Below, piece after piece: positions 1-8,639 of a DNA stretch of 64,000 bases. The translations under genes were made by a program, and so were the position numbers. Source of the stretch: an uncultured Desulfovibrio sp. (GTDB taxonomy: Bacteria; Desulfobacterota; Desulfovibrionia; Desulfovibrionales; Desulfovibrionaceae); contig NZ_CALUYG010000006.1 of assembly GCF_944324935.1 (NCBI RefSeq), positions 19,570 through 83,569 of the forward strand. The letters run 5' to 3'. The notes below the pieces were generated by a model. That model was not told the DNA's origin. It did no database searches and saw nothing but the letters and a program-made list of their open reading frames with translations. Each line of letters starts with the position of its first letter. Within the stretch, counting starts at the first letter, position 1.

Positions 1-612
1 TGCCGTGGATCCAAAGATGGTTTCTTTCGGGCCATCGCATTCCTCGCCGGTTTGTCCCGCCGCCAGGCGTTCGCAAAGCTTGGCTATGCAGGAAGGGCTC
101 ACTCCGTACTCGCCCGCGATGACCGCCAGGGTGTCGCCATTCCGCCGTCGTTGCAGAATGGTCATATGCGCATGAGGGGGAATCTTCGAGGGACGGCCGC
201 AGTGGACACCCAATTCTCTGGCCTTGGCCTGTCCTTCGCGCCGCCGTTCCCGGATGAGGGAACGCTCGAATTCCACACATGCGCCCACGACCTGGAAGAG
301 CAGGTTTTGCAGCGGGGAGTCGTCTCCATTGAAGATCAGGCGCTCGTTGTGAAAGTGTACTGTCACACCCTTGCGCGTCAGGCTGCGCACAAGGCGCAGC
401 AGATCCGCAAGATTGCGGGCCAGACGGTCGATGCTGTGGACGTGCAGCGTGTCACCTTCACGCAGATACTCAAGACAAGCCTTCAGGGCCGGGCGGTCGG
501 CATCGCAACCGCTCGCGGCGTCGCTGAAAACCTTGTCGAGCGGAACCTGATCAAGTTGCCGCGCGACATTCTGCTCAAGGGTGCTTACCCGGATGTAGCC
601 GACGCTCGCCAT
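1..612 (-). CDS. Serine recombinase (resolvase/invertase family), C-terminus cut by window edge
   Basis: Reading leftward from the ATG at 612, the frame stays open to base 1 and gives 204 residues without a stop. The N-terminus MASVGYIRVST carries the catalytic Ser10 with Arg8. Arg40 (DADRPALKACL) and the IDRLARN motif (Arg63, Arg66) complete the small serine recombinase active site. The long E-helix is followed by FERSLIRERRREG and a C-terminal HTH of the Hin/Tn3-resolvase type. The family either resolves multimers or inverts or integrates short segments. Length and domain order fit a Tn3/Hin-type enzyme, not a large serine integrase. The palindromes between this gene and the Fic gene are plausible binding sites. 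Confidence 0.9.
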   Translation of the reverse strand, partial: MASVGYIRVSTLEQNVARQLDQVPLDKVFSDAASGCDADRPALKACLEYLREGDTLHVHSIDRLARNLADLLRLVRSLTRKGVTVHFHNERLIFNGDDSPLQNLLFQVVGACVEFERSLIRERRREGQAKARELGVHCGRPSKIPPHAHMTILQRRRNGDTLAVIAGEYGVSPSCIAKLCERLAAGQTGEECDGPKETIFGSTA

Positions 613-639
613 GCGAGAAACCATCCTCCATGTGTTGTT

Positions 640-760
640 GAAAAAGCATTAAAAGCTTTTTCAAAAGTTGTCAAATGAATTTTTCCAAAACTTTTTCCAA
701 ACCGGGAAGCCGCATGTTTCCGTGCGGGCTTCCGTTTTGAAAAAGGTATACCTTTTTCAA
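640..760. promoter_or_regulatory. Cluster of palindromes upstream of the serine recombinase (candidate res/operator region)
   Basis: Two inverted repeats share GAAAAAG ends. Arms at 640-647 and 655-662 (GAAAAAGC/GCTTTTTC) have a 7-base centre. Bases 737-760 form a perfect 24-base palindrome centred on GGTATACC. Between them are repeated TTTTTCCA-like segments at 680-700. A hairpin at 705-733 (GGAAGCC ... GGCTTCC) may instead be the end of the Fic transcript. Paired inverted sites just upstream of a resolvase gene resemble a res site. This is inference from position and symmetry only. Confidence 0.45.
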
Positions 761-807
761 ATAGAACCATCGGCGGAAACTCCCTGAACAAGCAAGCCGA
801 CATCCAA

Positions 808-1623
808 CTACCCCATTCGCTGGAAGCGGCCGTCTCGTGGAGCTTTCCCGCTTTCCATCTCCACATCCTCATGTCGAGACGCATCCTTGACCAGACGCAG
901 AAAATCCTTCTGGGTCTCGATTTCGCTTCGCGCCATGAGCTCAAGGAAACTTCCGTCATCTTCATGGGCTTTTTCCAGAGCGGCTACGTAATCATGCCGC
1001 AGAACAGGGGGGATGACGACAGGAAGATAGCCCCGCTGGATAAGCAGCACATTCATTGCCAGCCGGGCAATGCGCCCGTTTCCGTCGGAAAAGGGGTGGA
1101 TGAACACAAAATCCTTGTGAAAGCGTGCCGCGGCAACCAAAGGATGCAACGTCTCCCTTTCTTCAGATGTACGAGCCAGCAGTCCGCGCATCCGGCTTTC
1201 AACTTCTTCCGGGCGCGACACAGGATAACGCGATCCTGAAATGAACACGGGAATCCGCCTGTACACTCCAGCTACCGCGTCATTTTCAAGGCTCCCTTTC
1301 AGCATACCATGCAGCGTCAACAAGTCTTGTTCAGTGATCCCGGAATGGCGCAGCAGGGAGAACATATGATCATAGGCTTGACCAAGTCCGACAACGGCGA
1401 ACGCATCCCTGAGCGGCTTTCCCCCGGCGGTCAGACCATCCTCAAGAAGAATCTTGGTCTCGGAAAGGCTGTACGAATACCCCTCAAGGGCATTGGAAGA
1501 AAACACCGTGTCCACGCGGTAGAACTTCTGGATCTCCCGCAACATGGCCTCATCCTCAAAGGGGCGGTAACGGTTGATTCGGCCTTGGTATTCGTCAATT
1601 CTTCGCAAAAGTTCGGAAAGCAT
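808..1623 (-). CDS. Fic-domain protein (putative AMP transferase), class II with N-terminal inhibitory helix
   Basis: The 271-residue protein carries the complete Fic core motif HPFSDGNGR at about residues 176-184. The family normally transfers AMP from ATP to a hydroxyl side chain of a target protein. An inhibitory motif of the [S/T]xxxE[G/N] type, SNALEG, is seen at residues 43-48. This places it in class II, where the autoinhibitory helix is in the same chain, so no separate antitoxin is needed. The start at 1623 has a GGAG-type ribosome site. The gene follows the RdgC-like gene by 14 bases and probably shares its transcript. The target is unknown. Activity as toxin or host modifier cannot be decided from sequence. 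Confidence 0.9.
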   Translation of the reverse strand: MLSELLRRIDEYQGRINRYRPFEDEAMLREIQKFYRVDTVFSSNALEGYSYSLSETKILLEDGLTAGGKPLRDAFAVVGLGQAYDHMFSLLRHSGITEQDLLTLHGMLKGSLENDAVAGVYRRIPVFISGSRYPVSRPEEVESRMRGLLARTSEERETLHPLVAAARFHKDFVFIHPFSDGNGRIARLAMNVLLIQRGYLPVVIPPVLRHDYVAALEKAHEDDGSFLELMARSEIETQKDFLRLVKDASRHEDVEMESGKAPRDGRFQRMG

Positions 1624-1637
1624 TTCGACTCCTGTTC

Positions 1638-2564
1638 TTACTTGGCCAGTTCTTCCACGGCGCGGGCCACAAGAAAGCAGGTCTCCGCCTTGAGCAGCAC
1701 ATCCGCCTCCGGCGTCGCGTCCCTGTCCCGCCTGGGCAGCTTCAGGCCGGAAACGCCCAGCGCGGCATCCAGGGTGAAGGGATACGACGCATACGGTTCG
1801 CTTTCGTCCCCTTCGTGGAAATGCAGACAGAGCGCCATCTTCTGGATGGTCAGACCATTTTCCAGCGCCTTCTCCGCTGTCTCACGGTCGTTCTTGACGG
1901 ACACAGCCGCCCGCGCCTCATCCTGTTCGGAACCGGCCAGCGTCATGACATAGCCGTCGGGCTCGATCCGCGCCCGCACGCCGTCCACGTCCAGCTCATG
2001 CTCCTCATCGGTGAAGACCTGTGAGAAGAACGCGGGCAGATCGCCTGTCGGAACGATGGGCTCCGGCGAAACGCCGAAGGTCTGGGAGAACATTTCCAGC
2101 GTGAGTTCGACCAGGGCCTCCGACGTGGTGGAAAGCAGCAGGCGTTCGGTGGACATGTCCCAGAGGCAGTCCACCAGGGTGGGCAGCCATTCCGTGCGAG
2201 AGGTCACGTCCGCCGTGACGGCTTCCTTGAGGTCTTTTTTTCGCTGCGCGGACACCTTCCCGTCCGGGCTTGCCTCCGCTTCTTCCCGCAGAAGTTCGGC
2301 CAGCCGGAGCCGGATAGCCGCGCCGGACGGCTTGCGGCTGTCCACGCGCAGGGAAAAGGCGAGGTACTGGCCGTGATCAATGCCCAGGGAAAAATTCACG
2401 TCCAGCGGATCGCCAAGGCCCACCCAGCCTGCGCGCCTGCCATCCTCACGCGGCACGGGAGGCGTGTCGCCGAAGGCGTTCATTTCCAGTTTGGTCTCCG
2501 GATCGGATGCCTGCGCGGCCTTGAAAATCCGCATGGCCGTTGTTGTCGTCATGAAGCCTGCCAT
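1638..2564 (-). CDS. RdgC-like recombination-associated protein
   Basis: The 308-residue protein has the size of RdgC (about 300 residues). It shows RdgC-like blocks in order: a central basic helix with KKDLKEAVTADVTSRTEW, then a beta segment plus STTSEALVELTLEMF, resembling the RdgC stretch where terminal DNA-binding and dimer contacts lie. RdgC forms a ring on duplex DNA and modulates RecA loading. RdgC relatives are carried by several mobile elements. The assignment rests on remembered family pattern, not an alignment, and the N-terminus diverges. AAGGAG lies upstream of the ATG at 2564. The neighbours (DnaB N-terminal domain, PcfJ-like) suggest a DNA-metabolism block. Confidence 0.55.
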   Translation of the reverse strand: MAGFMTTTTAMRIFKAAQASDPETKLEMNAFGDTPPVPREDGRRAGWVGLGDPLDVNFSLGIDHGQYLAFSLRVDSRKPSGAAIRLRLAELLREEAEASPDGKVSAQRKKDLKEAVTADVTSRTEWLPTLVDCLWDMSTERLLLSTTSEALVELTLEMFSQTFGVSPEPIVPTGDLPAFFSQVFTDEEHELDVDGVRARIEPDGYVMTLAGSEQDEARAAVSVKNDRETAEKALENGLTIQKMALCLHFHEGDESEPYASYPFTLDAALGVSGLKLPRRDRDATPEADVLLKAETCFLVARAVEELAK

Positions 2565-2597
2565 AATGATGCTCCTTTTTGTTGACGTATTGAGAAG

Positions 2598-3029
2598 TTA
2601 GCCTTTCTTCCGCTTCCTGGATTTGTCTTTCAGGCAGGAAGCGAGATCTCCCAGGTAGATAACCCCTCCGACTCTTTCAAGATTGCCGTCACCCCTCAAC
2701 CGCTCCGCAAGCGTGGCAAGGTCGATGGGCTTTTTCGTGTCGTACATATCCCTCATGGTCTCGTACAATATTTTGTGCGCCAAGAAATGAAAATCATCAG
2801 GAGATACGGTTTTCAGCAAGTAAAACAGGGAGTCTGGATACCACACCACGAGCCCCAAGATTCGCTGTTCCCAATTGATGAGGGCATTTTCGAGAACATC
2901 TCCACGTGCGGCGCCCTCTTCATGCTGGGATGAGGGCTTTTCAGCCGCGATTTCTTGAACCGCATCATTGGTGGTTTCACTTTTCTTGCGCCCCATATTT
3001 TTTTTCCTCATTTGATGATTGTTTGCCAT
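2598..3029 (-). CDS. Stand-alone DnaB N-terminal-domain protein
   Basis: The 143-residue protein has a basic, low-complexity N-terminus. From about residue 50 it matches the replicative helicase DnaB N-terminal domain (ALINWEQRILGLVVWYP ... ANDFHFLAHKILYETM-like, then IDLATLAERL and GGVIYLGDLAS). It ends in a Lys/Arg-rich tail and has no RecA-like ATPase domain. The DnaB N-domain mediates hexamer collar formation and primase contact, so a free copy could bind host DnaB or DnaG. I chose the ATG at 3029 because GCGGAG lies 5 bases upstream. The gene overlaps the 3' end of the PcfJ-like gene. A helicase relic is the alternative. Confidence 0.7.
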   Translation of the reverse strand: MANNHQMRKKNMGRKKSETTNDAVQEIAAEKPSSQHEEGAARGDVLENALINWEQRILGLVVWYPDSLFYLLKTVSPDDFHFLAHKILYETMRDMYDTKKPIDLATLAERLRGDGNLERVGGVIYLGDLASCLKDKSRKRKKG

Positions 3030-4620
3030 TTTGCTCCGCAAGCGCCTGCCGGAAGACATTCAGCAGCTTGCGAGCGGCGGATGAGGCTTTGCGGGAGACT
3101 TGAGAGTTGGATGGGCCACGGTGCTGCTCAAGAGAAACGCCACCTCTGTTCCCAATCCGTATACCCAGGGTAGACCTTTTCCCATCGGGCTCTTTCAGAG
3201 CGAAGACTCGGTACGCGCCCTCATGACAAAGCTGAGCGTAGCCGCCGACACAGTGTGACATCTCATAGCCTTCTCTGGCCAGAGCCAGGCTATCCATGAG
3301 AGGGGTACAAACGATGCCGTCAATAACGGTTTCCGGGAGAGGGGAATCCCATTGAAGCAACCGTTCCTCCCGCTCCACCTGTTCAAGATGCATGAGCCCG
3401 ATGCGTCTGTGCCAGTCTTCAGACCTGCGCACCAGAGAAGGCCAGGAGGCGTTTTTGTCCGGCAGCCCCCGGCCAAAACCTTCCAAAAGGAGGTAGTTCG
3501 ACATATCCAACAGTTCTGACTGCAAATCGTGCCTGATCCATTGCCGCACGGCGGAAAATCCCTTCTCTTTCCACATCTGGGCACAGAATTTCAGAAGGAC
3601 ACGATAGAGCTGAAGGACTGGCGGATAGCCTTTGGGAAACCTCGTATAGTTCGCGGATCGAATAATTGCCACATATGCGTAGACCGGCGCGTGGATGCCG
3701 CCGCAGTTGGCCAGGGCCAAGTCCTCAATGACGGCATTGTTTCTTGCGGACACCCATTCACGGACAATCGGCAACGACGCCCTGGACAGCCAACGCCACG
3801 GAGCGGCTGACTCGAAGCTGTGTATACGGAACAAGCCTTCAACTCGAATAGGGCGGCGATCAAGAGCTGTGCTTTTTCGCCCGTCCCTGACCCAAAGTTT
3901 GCGTGAGAAGAGGTCATCCCGCCCCCATTGACTCGGATTGATCATCGTCAGAATCGGGAGCAGGTTACGGCGTTCGGCAGCCACCTTCAGCAGGGCCTGC
4001 CGATGTCTGGCATATTGCAGATATTCCGAGATAGACCATGTGTACCGGCGAATACAGAGCAATGCGGAAAGCACCTCGCGATCAACAAAATGATCCCACC
4101 AGACGGCACGCAGCGTTCTGGCTCCAGAATTCATGGAAGCCGTTGAAATCAGCCCCTTATTTTCATCTTCACCAAAATATTTTTTAAAAATCGCATGGTA
4201 TATCCATTTTGCTTCTCTCTCTGGGAAATCCTCAGCGCCGGAAGCGCGAATCGCTGCCCGGAGAGCGTCCTTGCACAGCCGCACCCCCCACCCAAGAGAT
4301 TGGCTTCCACTCCCAATGGGGGCAAAGGGAATGTCCGGCAAGTCGCTCAGTCCATCCGTTTGAAGCCACTCCGCATCGCGCAAATTGAACCTGAAGGTAT
4401 GCAATGCGCCATCAGCTTCCAGCTCAATCCTCCAAAGATTGCAGATCGTCAGACGCTTCAGACCGTTTTCATCGGAAAAGGTGCACATGCGGAGCAGCTT
4501 GTGGCTGACGATGAAATCTTTCGCCTGTCGAAAGGTTTCCAGCAGATACTTCCGCCCGAAGAGGGTGGAACGCGTTTTTTTCCCTGCGCGCGACATGGGA
4601 GCTTCACCGTGCACCGTCAT
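2977..4620 (-). CDS. PcfJ-like domain protein
   Basis: The C-terminal third carries the PcfJ-like signature: EGYEMSHCVGGYAQLC, then the GAYRVFALKEPDGKRSTLGI stretch, then SLEQHRGPSNSQV. PcfJ-like proteins are common on conjugative elements of Gram-positive and Gram-negative bacteria. Their biochemical role is not established. The N-terminal two thirds are mostly helical with many Trp and Arg residues and no motif I recognise. The ATG at 4620 follows GGGGATGAAGG. An upstream in-frame ATG at 4650 would overlap the thiol protein gene further. Overlap with the DnaB-domain gene (2977-3029) indicates co-translation. About 547 residues. Confidence 0.65.
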   Translation of the reverse strand: MTVHGEAPMSRAGKKTRSTLFGRKYLLETFRQAKDFIVSHKLLRMCTFSDENGLKRLTICNLWRIELEADGALHTFRFNLRDAEWLQTDGLSDLPDIPFAPIGSGSQSLGWGVRLCKDALRAAIRASGAEDFPEREAKWIYHAIFKKYFGEDENKGLISTASMNSGARTLRAVWWDHFVDREVLSALLCIRRYTWSISEYLQYARHRQALLKVAAERRNLLPILTMINPSQWGRDDLFSRKLWVRDGRKSTALDRRPIRVEGLFRIHSFESAAPWRWLSRASLPIVREWVSARNNAVIEDLALANCGGIHAPVYAYVAIIRSANYTRFPKGYPPVLQLYRVLLKFCAQMWKEKGFSAVRQWIRHDLQSELLDMSNYLLLEGFGRGLPDKNASWPSLVRRSEDWHRRIGLMHLEQVEREERLLQWDSPLPETVIDGIVCTPLMDSLALAREGYEMSHCVGGYAQLCHEGAYRVFALKEPDGKRSTLGIRIGNRGGVSLEQHRGPSNSQVSRKASSAARKLLNVFRQALAEQNGKQSSNEEKKYGAQEK

Positions 4621-4633
4621 GCCTTCATCCCCA

Positions 4634-5368
4634 TCACAGCATGGGCTCATTCATGCGCCCGCGCACGATGATCCCCACGATGGCTTCCCGCGCCGCGGCA
4701 TCGCCCCGCCTGGCCTTCCGGGCCAGCTCCATCGCCTTTTCAAGCTGGGCCGCCGTGAAATCGCAGGACGCGAACCGAATCCCCTCCAGCACCCAGGTGG
4801 GCGTGGAGCCGATGACGCCCGCGCCCGCCAGCATGTCGCCCATGACGGTTTGCACGGACTGCTTTTCCAGCACGGCGCTGTACTTTTCCTGTGGAATGGC
4901 GGCTTCGGACAGCGCCCGCAGCAGCGCGGCCTCAAAAGGACGGGGAATGGCCAGCTCCGTTCTGGGGAGGATCTCCTCCCAGAACATGACGGCGGCGGAC
5001 GCGGAAAAATGCTTCAGCGCCTCGAAGGCCAGCGCCTTCTTCAGCCCTTCGCCCCCGGCGGGCATGTGGCGTACCACGATGCGCCATTCCGGGTGCGTCT
5101 GTTGCGCCTGAAACGCTTCGTGCAGACCGCAGAAACGGCATTCCGGGCTGACCCAGACCTCGACGGCATTTCCCGCGTCTCCGGCGGGCTTCCCGTCAAG
5201 GCAGACACGCGCCGCGTCTCCGGCTGTGGCCCACGGGGCCGCCATGTCCTTGTCCAGGGTCGCCCGGACATCCCGCTCGACCAGGGTTCGTTCAGGCGTG
5301 CCCGCCCAGGCGGATCCCGTCACAAGGCACAGGGCAAGCGCCCAGAGGAGGGAAAGTCTACGCGGCAT
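4634..5368 (-). CDS. trbB: TrbB-like periplasmic thiol-disulfide protein (DsbC/DsbG-like)
   Basis: About 244 residues with a signal peptide (MPRRLSLLWALALCLVTGSAWA) and a thioredoxin-like core. The redox pair is CRFC at about residues 77-80, preceded by VEVWVSPE. STPTWVLEG supplies the cis-Pro loop (ThrPro). In IncI plasmids TrbB is the DsbC-like member of the trbABC set and is thought to assist folding of disulfide-containing transfer proteins. Here it lies directly downstream of the coupling protein gene, overlapping it by 11 bases. The ATG at 5368 is preferred because it begins the signal peptide. Homology to TrbB is inferred from fold plus context. Confidence 0.75.
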   Translation of the reverse strand: MPRRLSLLWALALCLVTGSAWAGTPERTLVERDVRATLDKDMAAPWATAGDAARVCLDGKPAGDAGNAVEVWVSPECRFCGLHEAFQAQQTHPEWRIVVRHMPAGGEGLKKALAFEALKHFSASAAVMFWEEILPRTELAIPRPFEAALLRALSEAAIPQEKYSAVLEKQSVQTVMGDMLAGAGVIGSTPTWVLEGIRFASCDFTAAQLEKAMELARKARRGDAAAREAIVGIIVRGRMNEPML

Positions 5369-7184
5369 GGCCAGCCTCCTTTTTCGTCCCATCGGCGGCA
5401 TTCTTCGTTTCCTCCTTCGGTTCCCGCAGCAGTTGCAGGAACTGCGGCACGCGAAGCTGCGCGTTTTTCAGGCTGGGGCTGGCATAGAACATATCGCCGC
5501 GCACGACCTGCCCTGAAAAGACAAAGTGCGCCTCACCCTCGATCTGCTCCTGCAAGTCCCGCAGTGCCACGCGATCCTCATTGTCCACGGCGGTATCCTG
5601 CGTGTCCAGATAGCCGGATCCGCGATCCTCCCGCACCCTGTAGCCGGTGCTGCGGATAACCGTCGTCTGCCCCGCCTGCCCGCGAATCAAATCCCACGTC
5701 TTTTCGGCGTCCTGCATCTTCATAAAGACTTTGATGCTCGTGTTGGCCACCATCTGCTGCGCTCCCTTCTGGTCAGCCTCAAAGATGCCAGCATAATCCT
5801 GGCTGGCCACAATGGCCGCGATGCCCAGACCGCGCCCCTGCGTCAACACGACCTCGAAGCCCGGCGTTACGATGGCGGCGTACTCGTCCACGATGCAGAG
5901 ATACGGCCCGATGCCGATGGCATCCGTGGGCAGCGATTCCAGCACATCGGCGGCCCCACCCTCGATGTTCGCGCCAAGGCCCACTGAGCAAGCGTTGCGG
6001 ATGGCGGACAGACTGATCTTGCCGAGACTGGCCAGTTCCGCCTGGGACTTCTCCAGCGAGGGCAAAAGCACCACGAGGATACGGCGCTGCATGATGGCAT
6101 CGGCGAAGTCAACTTCTCCGTCTTCCGCGCCGTAGATATGGGAGTAGGTATCCGTCAGACTGGACATCGGCTTGCCGAAATAGCTCTGCGCGTAGCCGAA
6201 CTGCTCCGCGAAAGACTGCGGCTGCTTGTCGTCCGGTGATTCGGCCAGCCAGCCGCAGGTGTTCAGGGCCGCCCTGATGGATGCTCTGGCGGCCTCCCCA
6301 AGTCGCTCGTCCCTTGCCAGCTTGACACATGCTTCCAGCGCGAGGTGGTCACGGATGGTGCTGGTGGAAAGCTTGATCTCTCCCTTGTCCCGCAGGTCAA
6401 CGAGAGCATACATGATCCCGGAGATGAGCGCCTGTGCCTTGTCGGCAAAAATGGAGTTGGCCCCATCCGAAGCGGGCATGAGGGAGACAAGGAGCTGGGT
6501 CAGCGCCTCGGCGCTGCCTGTGGTGAACGGGTTGTTGGTGTTGGAAAGACGGCGCGGCGACTTGCCTTGCGCCTTGCCGCTCGTCCCGTAATTGAGCGTG
6601 CGGAAGTCGTCTTCCCGACCAAGGAATCGGGCCATCTGCCAAATTTGGAAATCCAGTTTCGGGCTGGCCTTGGGGTCAATATAGAAGAGCCCGCTGCCCG
6701 TGGCCAGCGAATTGTAGGCCAGGGAGACGAGTGTTTCCGTCTTGCCCGCGCCCGTCGTGCCGAACAGCAGCGTATGTGTCAGCACGTCCTTGGCCTTCAG
6801 CCAGAGCTCCTTCCTGTCTGGAAACTGGTTGCCCAGAAAGAAGATGCCTTCCGGCCTGGCATAGCCGCGCCTGCCCGGCAGAGGATCCCCCCCGTCCTCT
6901 CCCGGTTCGCCGATGGGCATGCGGAACGGCAGCCGGCTGCGCCCGAATTTCAGCCGGTACGCCGTGGGCAGGAAAAAGAGCACGCCCAGCAGAAACAGCG
7001 GCAAAACCAGCGCCGGAAAAACAAGGAGACACACCCCCGCCCCCCCCATGCCGATGAGCTGGGCATTTTGCCCCTTGAGGACATCCAGCGCCTTTTCCAG
7101 CGGCGTGCGCACGTCACGGAGCAGTCGCTTGCGATCATACGCCTCGGCATCTTCTATGCCACGAACCTTTCGTTGTATATCCAT
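5358..7184 (-). CDS. trbC: Type IV coupling protein, TrbC/DotL(IcmO) family
   Basis: The 608-residue inner-membrane ATPase couples the DNA-relaxase complex to the secretion channel. Two membrane segments lie at about residues 43-74. Walker A GTTGAGKT is at about 142-149 and a Walker B-like region (YLCIVDEYAAI) is near residue 430. GQGRGLGIA-type and VASQDYAGIF segments are typical of VirD4/DotL proteins. The acidic and Ala/Lys-rich C-terminal tail may be the adaptor-binding extension seen in DotL. The ATG at 7184 follows AGAAGG at 5 bases. It is separated from the DotM/TrbA gene by 69 AT-rich bases. Confidence 0.9.
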   Translation of the reverse strand: MDIQRKVRGIEDAEAYDRKRLLRDVRTPLEKALDVLKGQNAQLIGMGGAGVCLLVFPALVLPLFLLGVLFFLPTAYRLKFGRSRLPFRMPIGEPGEDGGDPLPGRRGYARPEGIFFLGNQFPDRKELWLKAKDVLTHTLLFGTTGAGKTETLVSLAYNSLATGSGLFYIDPKASPKLDFQIWQMARFLGREDDFRTLNYGTSGKAQGKSPRRLSNTNNPFTTGSAEALTQLLVSLMPASDGANSIFADKAQALISGIMYALVDLRDKGEIKLSTSTIRDHLALEACVKLARDERLGEAARASIRAALNTCGWLAESPDDKQPQSFAEQFGYAQSYFGKPMSSLTDTYSHIYGAEDGEVDFADAIMQRRILVVLLPSLEKSQAELASLGKISLSAIRNACSVGLGANIEGGAADVLESLPTDAIGIGPYLCIVDEYAAIVTPGFEVVLTQGRGLGIAAIVASQDYAGIFEADQKGAQQMVANTSIKVFMKMQDAEKTWDLIRGQAGQTTVIRSTGYRVREDRGSGYLDTQDTAVDNEDRVALRDLQEQIEGEAHFVFSGQVVRGDMFYASPSLKNAQLRVPQFLQLLREPKEETKNAADGTKKEAGHAA

Positions 7185-7253
7185 TTGACCTTCTGACTTT
7201 TTGTTTTTCTGTTTATAAACTCAAAATATATTCATGATGTGAACTGAAAATAT

Positions 7254-8639
7254 TCAGCATGCGGCTAAGGCTTCTTCCCAAATTTGAAGCGTCCTGGTGG
7301 GGCTATCCCCAAGAAGACCGCTGTCGTCTTCAAAGAAAGGGCTTTCAACCCGCTCCCCACTGGAAGAATCCGCCTTTGCCGGGGAGACGGACGCGGCCTT
7401 TTCCTTGTCAGACTTGCCGTCCCCGTCGGGACAGTACAGCCAGCCCAGCGCATCCAGCGCCGCTTCCAGACTGTAGGCCGCATCGGCCATATCCGGCTTC
7501 TCCAGCGCCTTGCCGTCCTTTTCCTTTTCCTCGGCCATGTAGTGTGCCCAGGGCGCGAAGGCTTCCACCCAGGCGGCCCGGCCCCCGCACTGATTGAGCG
7601 CATACCAGAGCGGACGATCTATGGGCCGCGTAAAGAGAAACTGCGGCCCGGCCAGCACGCCCTTTTTCCGGGCGCGGGTCAGCAGCGCCATGAACCACGG
7701 CAGGACATAGGCGCTGTGCCGCTTCAGGCAGGGTTCCTCAAGGATGCCCCTGTGCCGTGCGAGGGTATCCCCAATGCGCTCCCTGAAAGCCGGGTCTTCC
7801 AGAACGGTGCAGCGCGGTTCCGGATCTTTTTCCGCGCCTTCCGTTGGGGGCGTATCCGCTTCCGGCTCCTGGGTATAGGAGAGGGACATCTCGTCCAAGA
7901 TGGCCACGGCTTCCTTCCGTTCCCCGGCGGCATATGCTAGGAAGGCGGCGGCAAGCGCCTGCCGGAAGGGCGGCAGTTCCGCCACGCCCATGAATTTCGG
8001 GCCAAGCTGCTCGTGGAAGACGTTCATTGCCCTGACCCGGTCGAACCTTCCCTGTCCGTAGGCGGGCATGTCCGCCTCGCCAAGCCCGTTCCGCAGGGCT
8101 TGGTCCGGCGTGAACGCCTCATCCTTCTCATCCTTCAGCAAGCCCTTCTCCAGAGCAAACTGGAGAGGGCTGCGGGCCATCCTCCACGGCCCCTCATCAA
8201 AGGACTTCGGATCAAGCAGGTACTTGCCTCGCCCCACCACAGGCGCAAGGCAGGGGAAGGATCGCACATTGTTTTCCAGCAGCGTCTCCATGTTGAACCG
8301 GCGCGTGAAGCTTTTCCCCCGGCCAGTCCAGGCCAGATAGAACAGCCCTCCCAGCATGGCGAAGAGTGGCCAGCGCAGCCATGAGCCCGCGTACTCCAGC
8401 GCGGCCACGACCTGCTTCCAGGTGAAGGCTTCCGGCGGCGTCTGAGTGAGATGCGTCAGAACCTTCTCGACATCCTCCGAAAGGATCCAGAACGGGCGCA
8501 ATTCCCATTTCGCCACATCCAGCAGGAAGGCATTGATGCTCCCGGCCTTTGCCGCATACAGCGCCGGAAGGCCCAGAAAAACGACCGCCAGCGCGATCAG
8601 CAAAAATACCGTGGAATCCGACGAGTTCTCCTGATTCAC
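7254..8639 (-). CDS. trbA: TrbA/DotM(IcmP)-like coupling complex membrane protein
   Basis: About 461 residues. N-terminal membrane segments lie at about 12-30 and 90-108, followed by a large soluble domain. The DotM-like signature runs through RRFNMETLLENNVRSFP, then PWRMARSPLQFALEKGLL. DotM forms a stable complex with DotL in Legionella, and TrbA is its IncI counterpart. The likely start is the GTG at 8639: it overlaps the stop of the upstream lytic transglycosylase gene (GTGA) and has AGGAGG 5 bases upstream. A second GTG at 8642 would be too close to that site. The acidic, Glu/Asp-rich part around residues 225-300 is less conserved. Confidence 0.85.
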   Translation of the reverse strand: MNQENSSDSTVFLLIALAVVFLGLPALYAAKAGSINAFLLDVAKWELRPFWILSEDVEKVLTHLTQTPPEAFTWKQVVAALEYAGSWLRWPLFAMLGGLFYLAWTGRGKSFTRRFNMETLLENNVRSFPCLAPVVGRGKYLLDPKSFDEGPWRMARSPLQFALEKGLLKDEKDEAFTPDQALRNGLGEADMPAYGQGRFDRVRAMNVFHEQLGPKFMGVAELPPFRQALAAAFLAYAAGERKEAVAILDEMSLSYTQEPEADTPPTEGAEKDPEPRCTVLEDPAFRERIGDTLARHRGILEEPCLKRHSAYVLPWFMALLTRARKKGVLAGPQFLFTRPIDRPLWYALNQCGGRAAWVEAFAPWAHYMAEEKEKDGKALEKPDMADAAYSLEAALDALGWLYCPDGDGKSDKEKAASVSPAKADSSSGERVESPFFEDDSGLLGDSPTRTLQIWEEALAAC

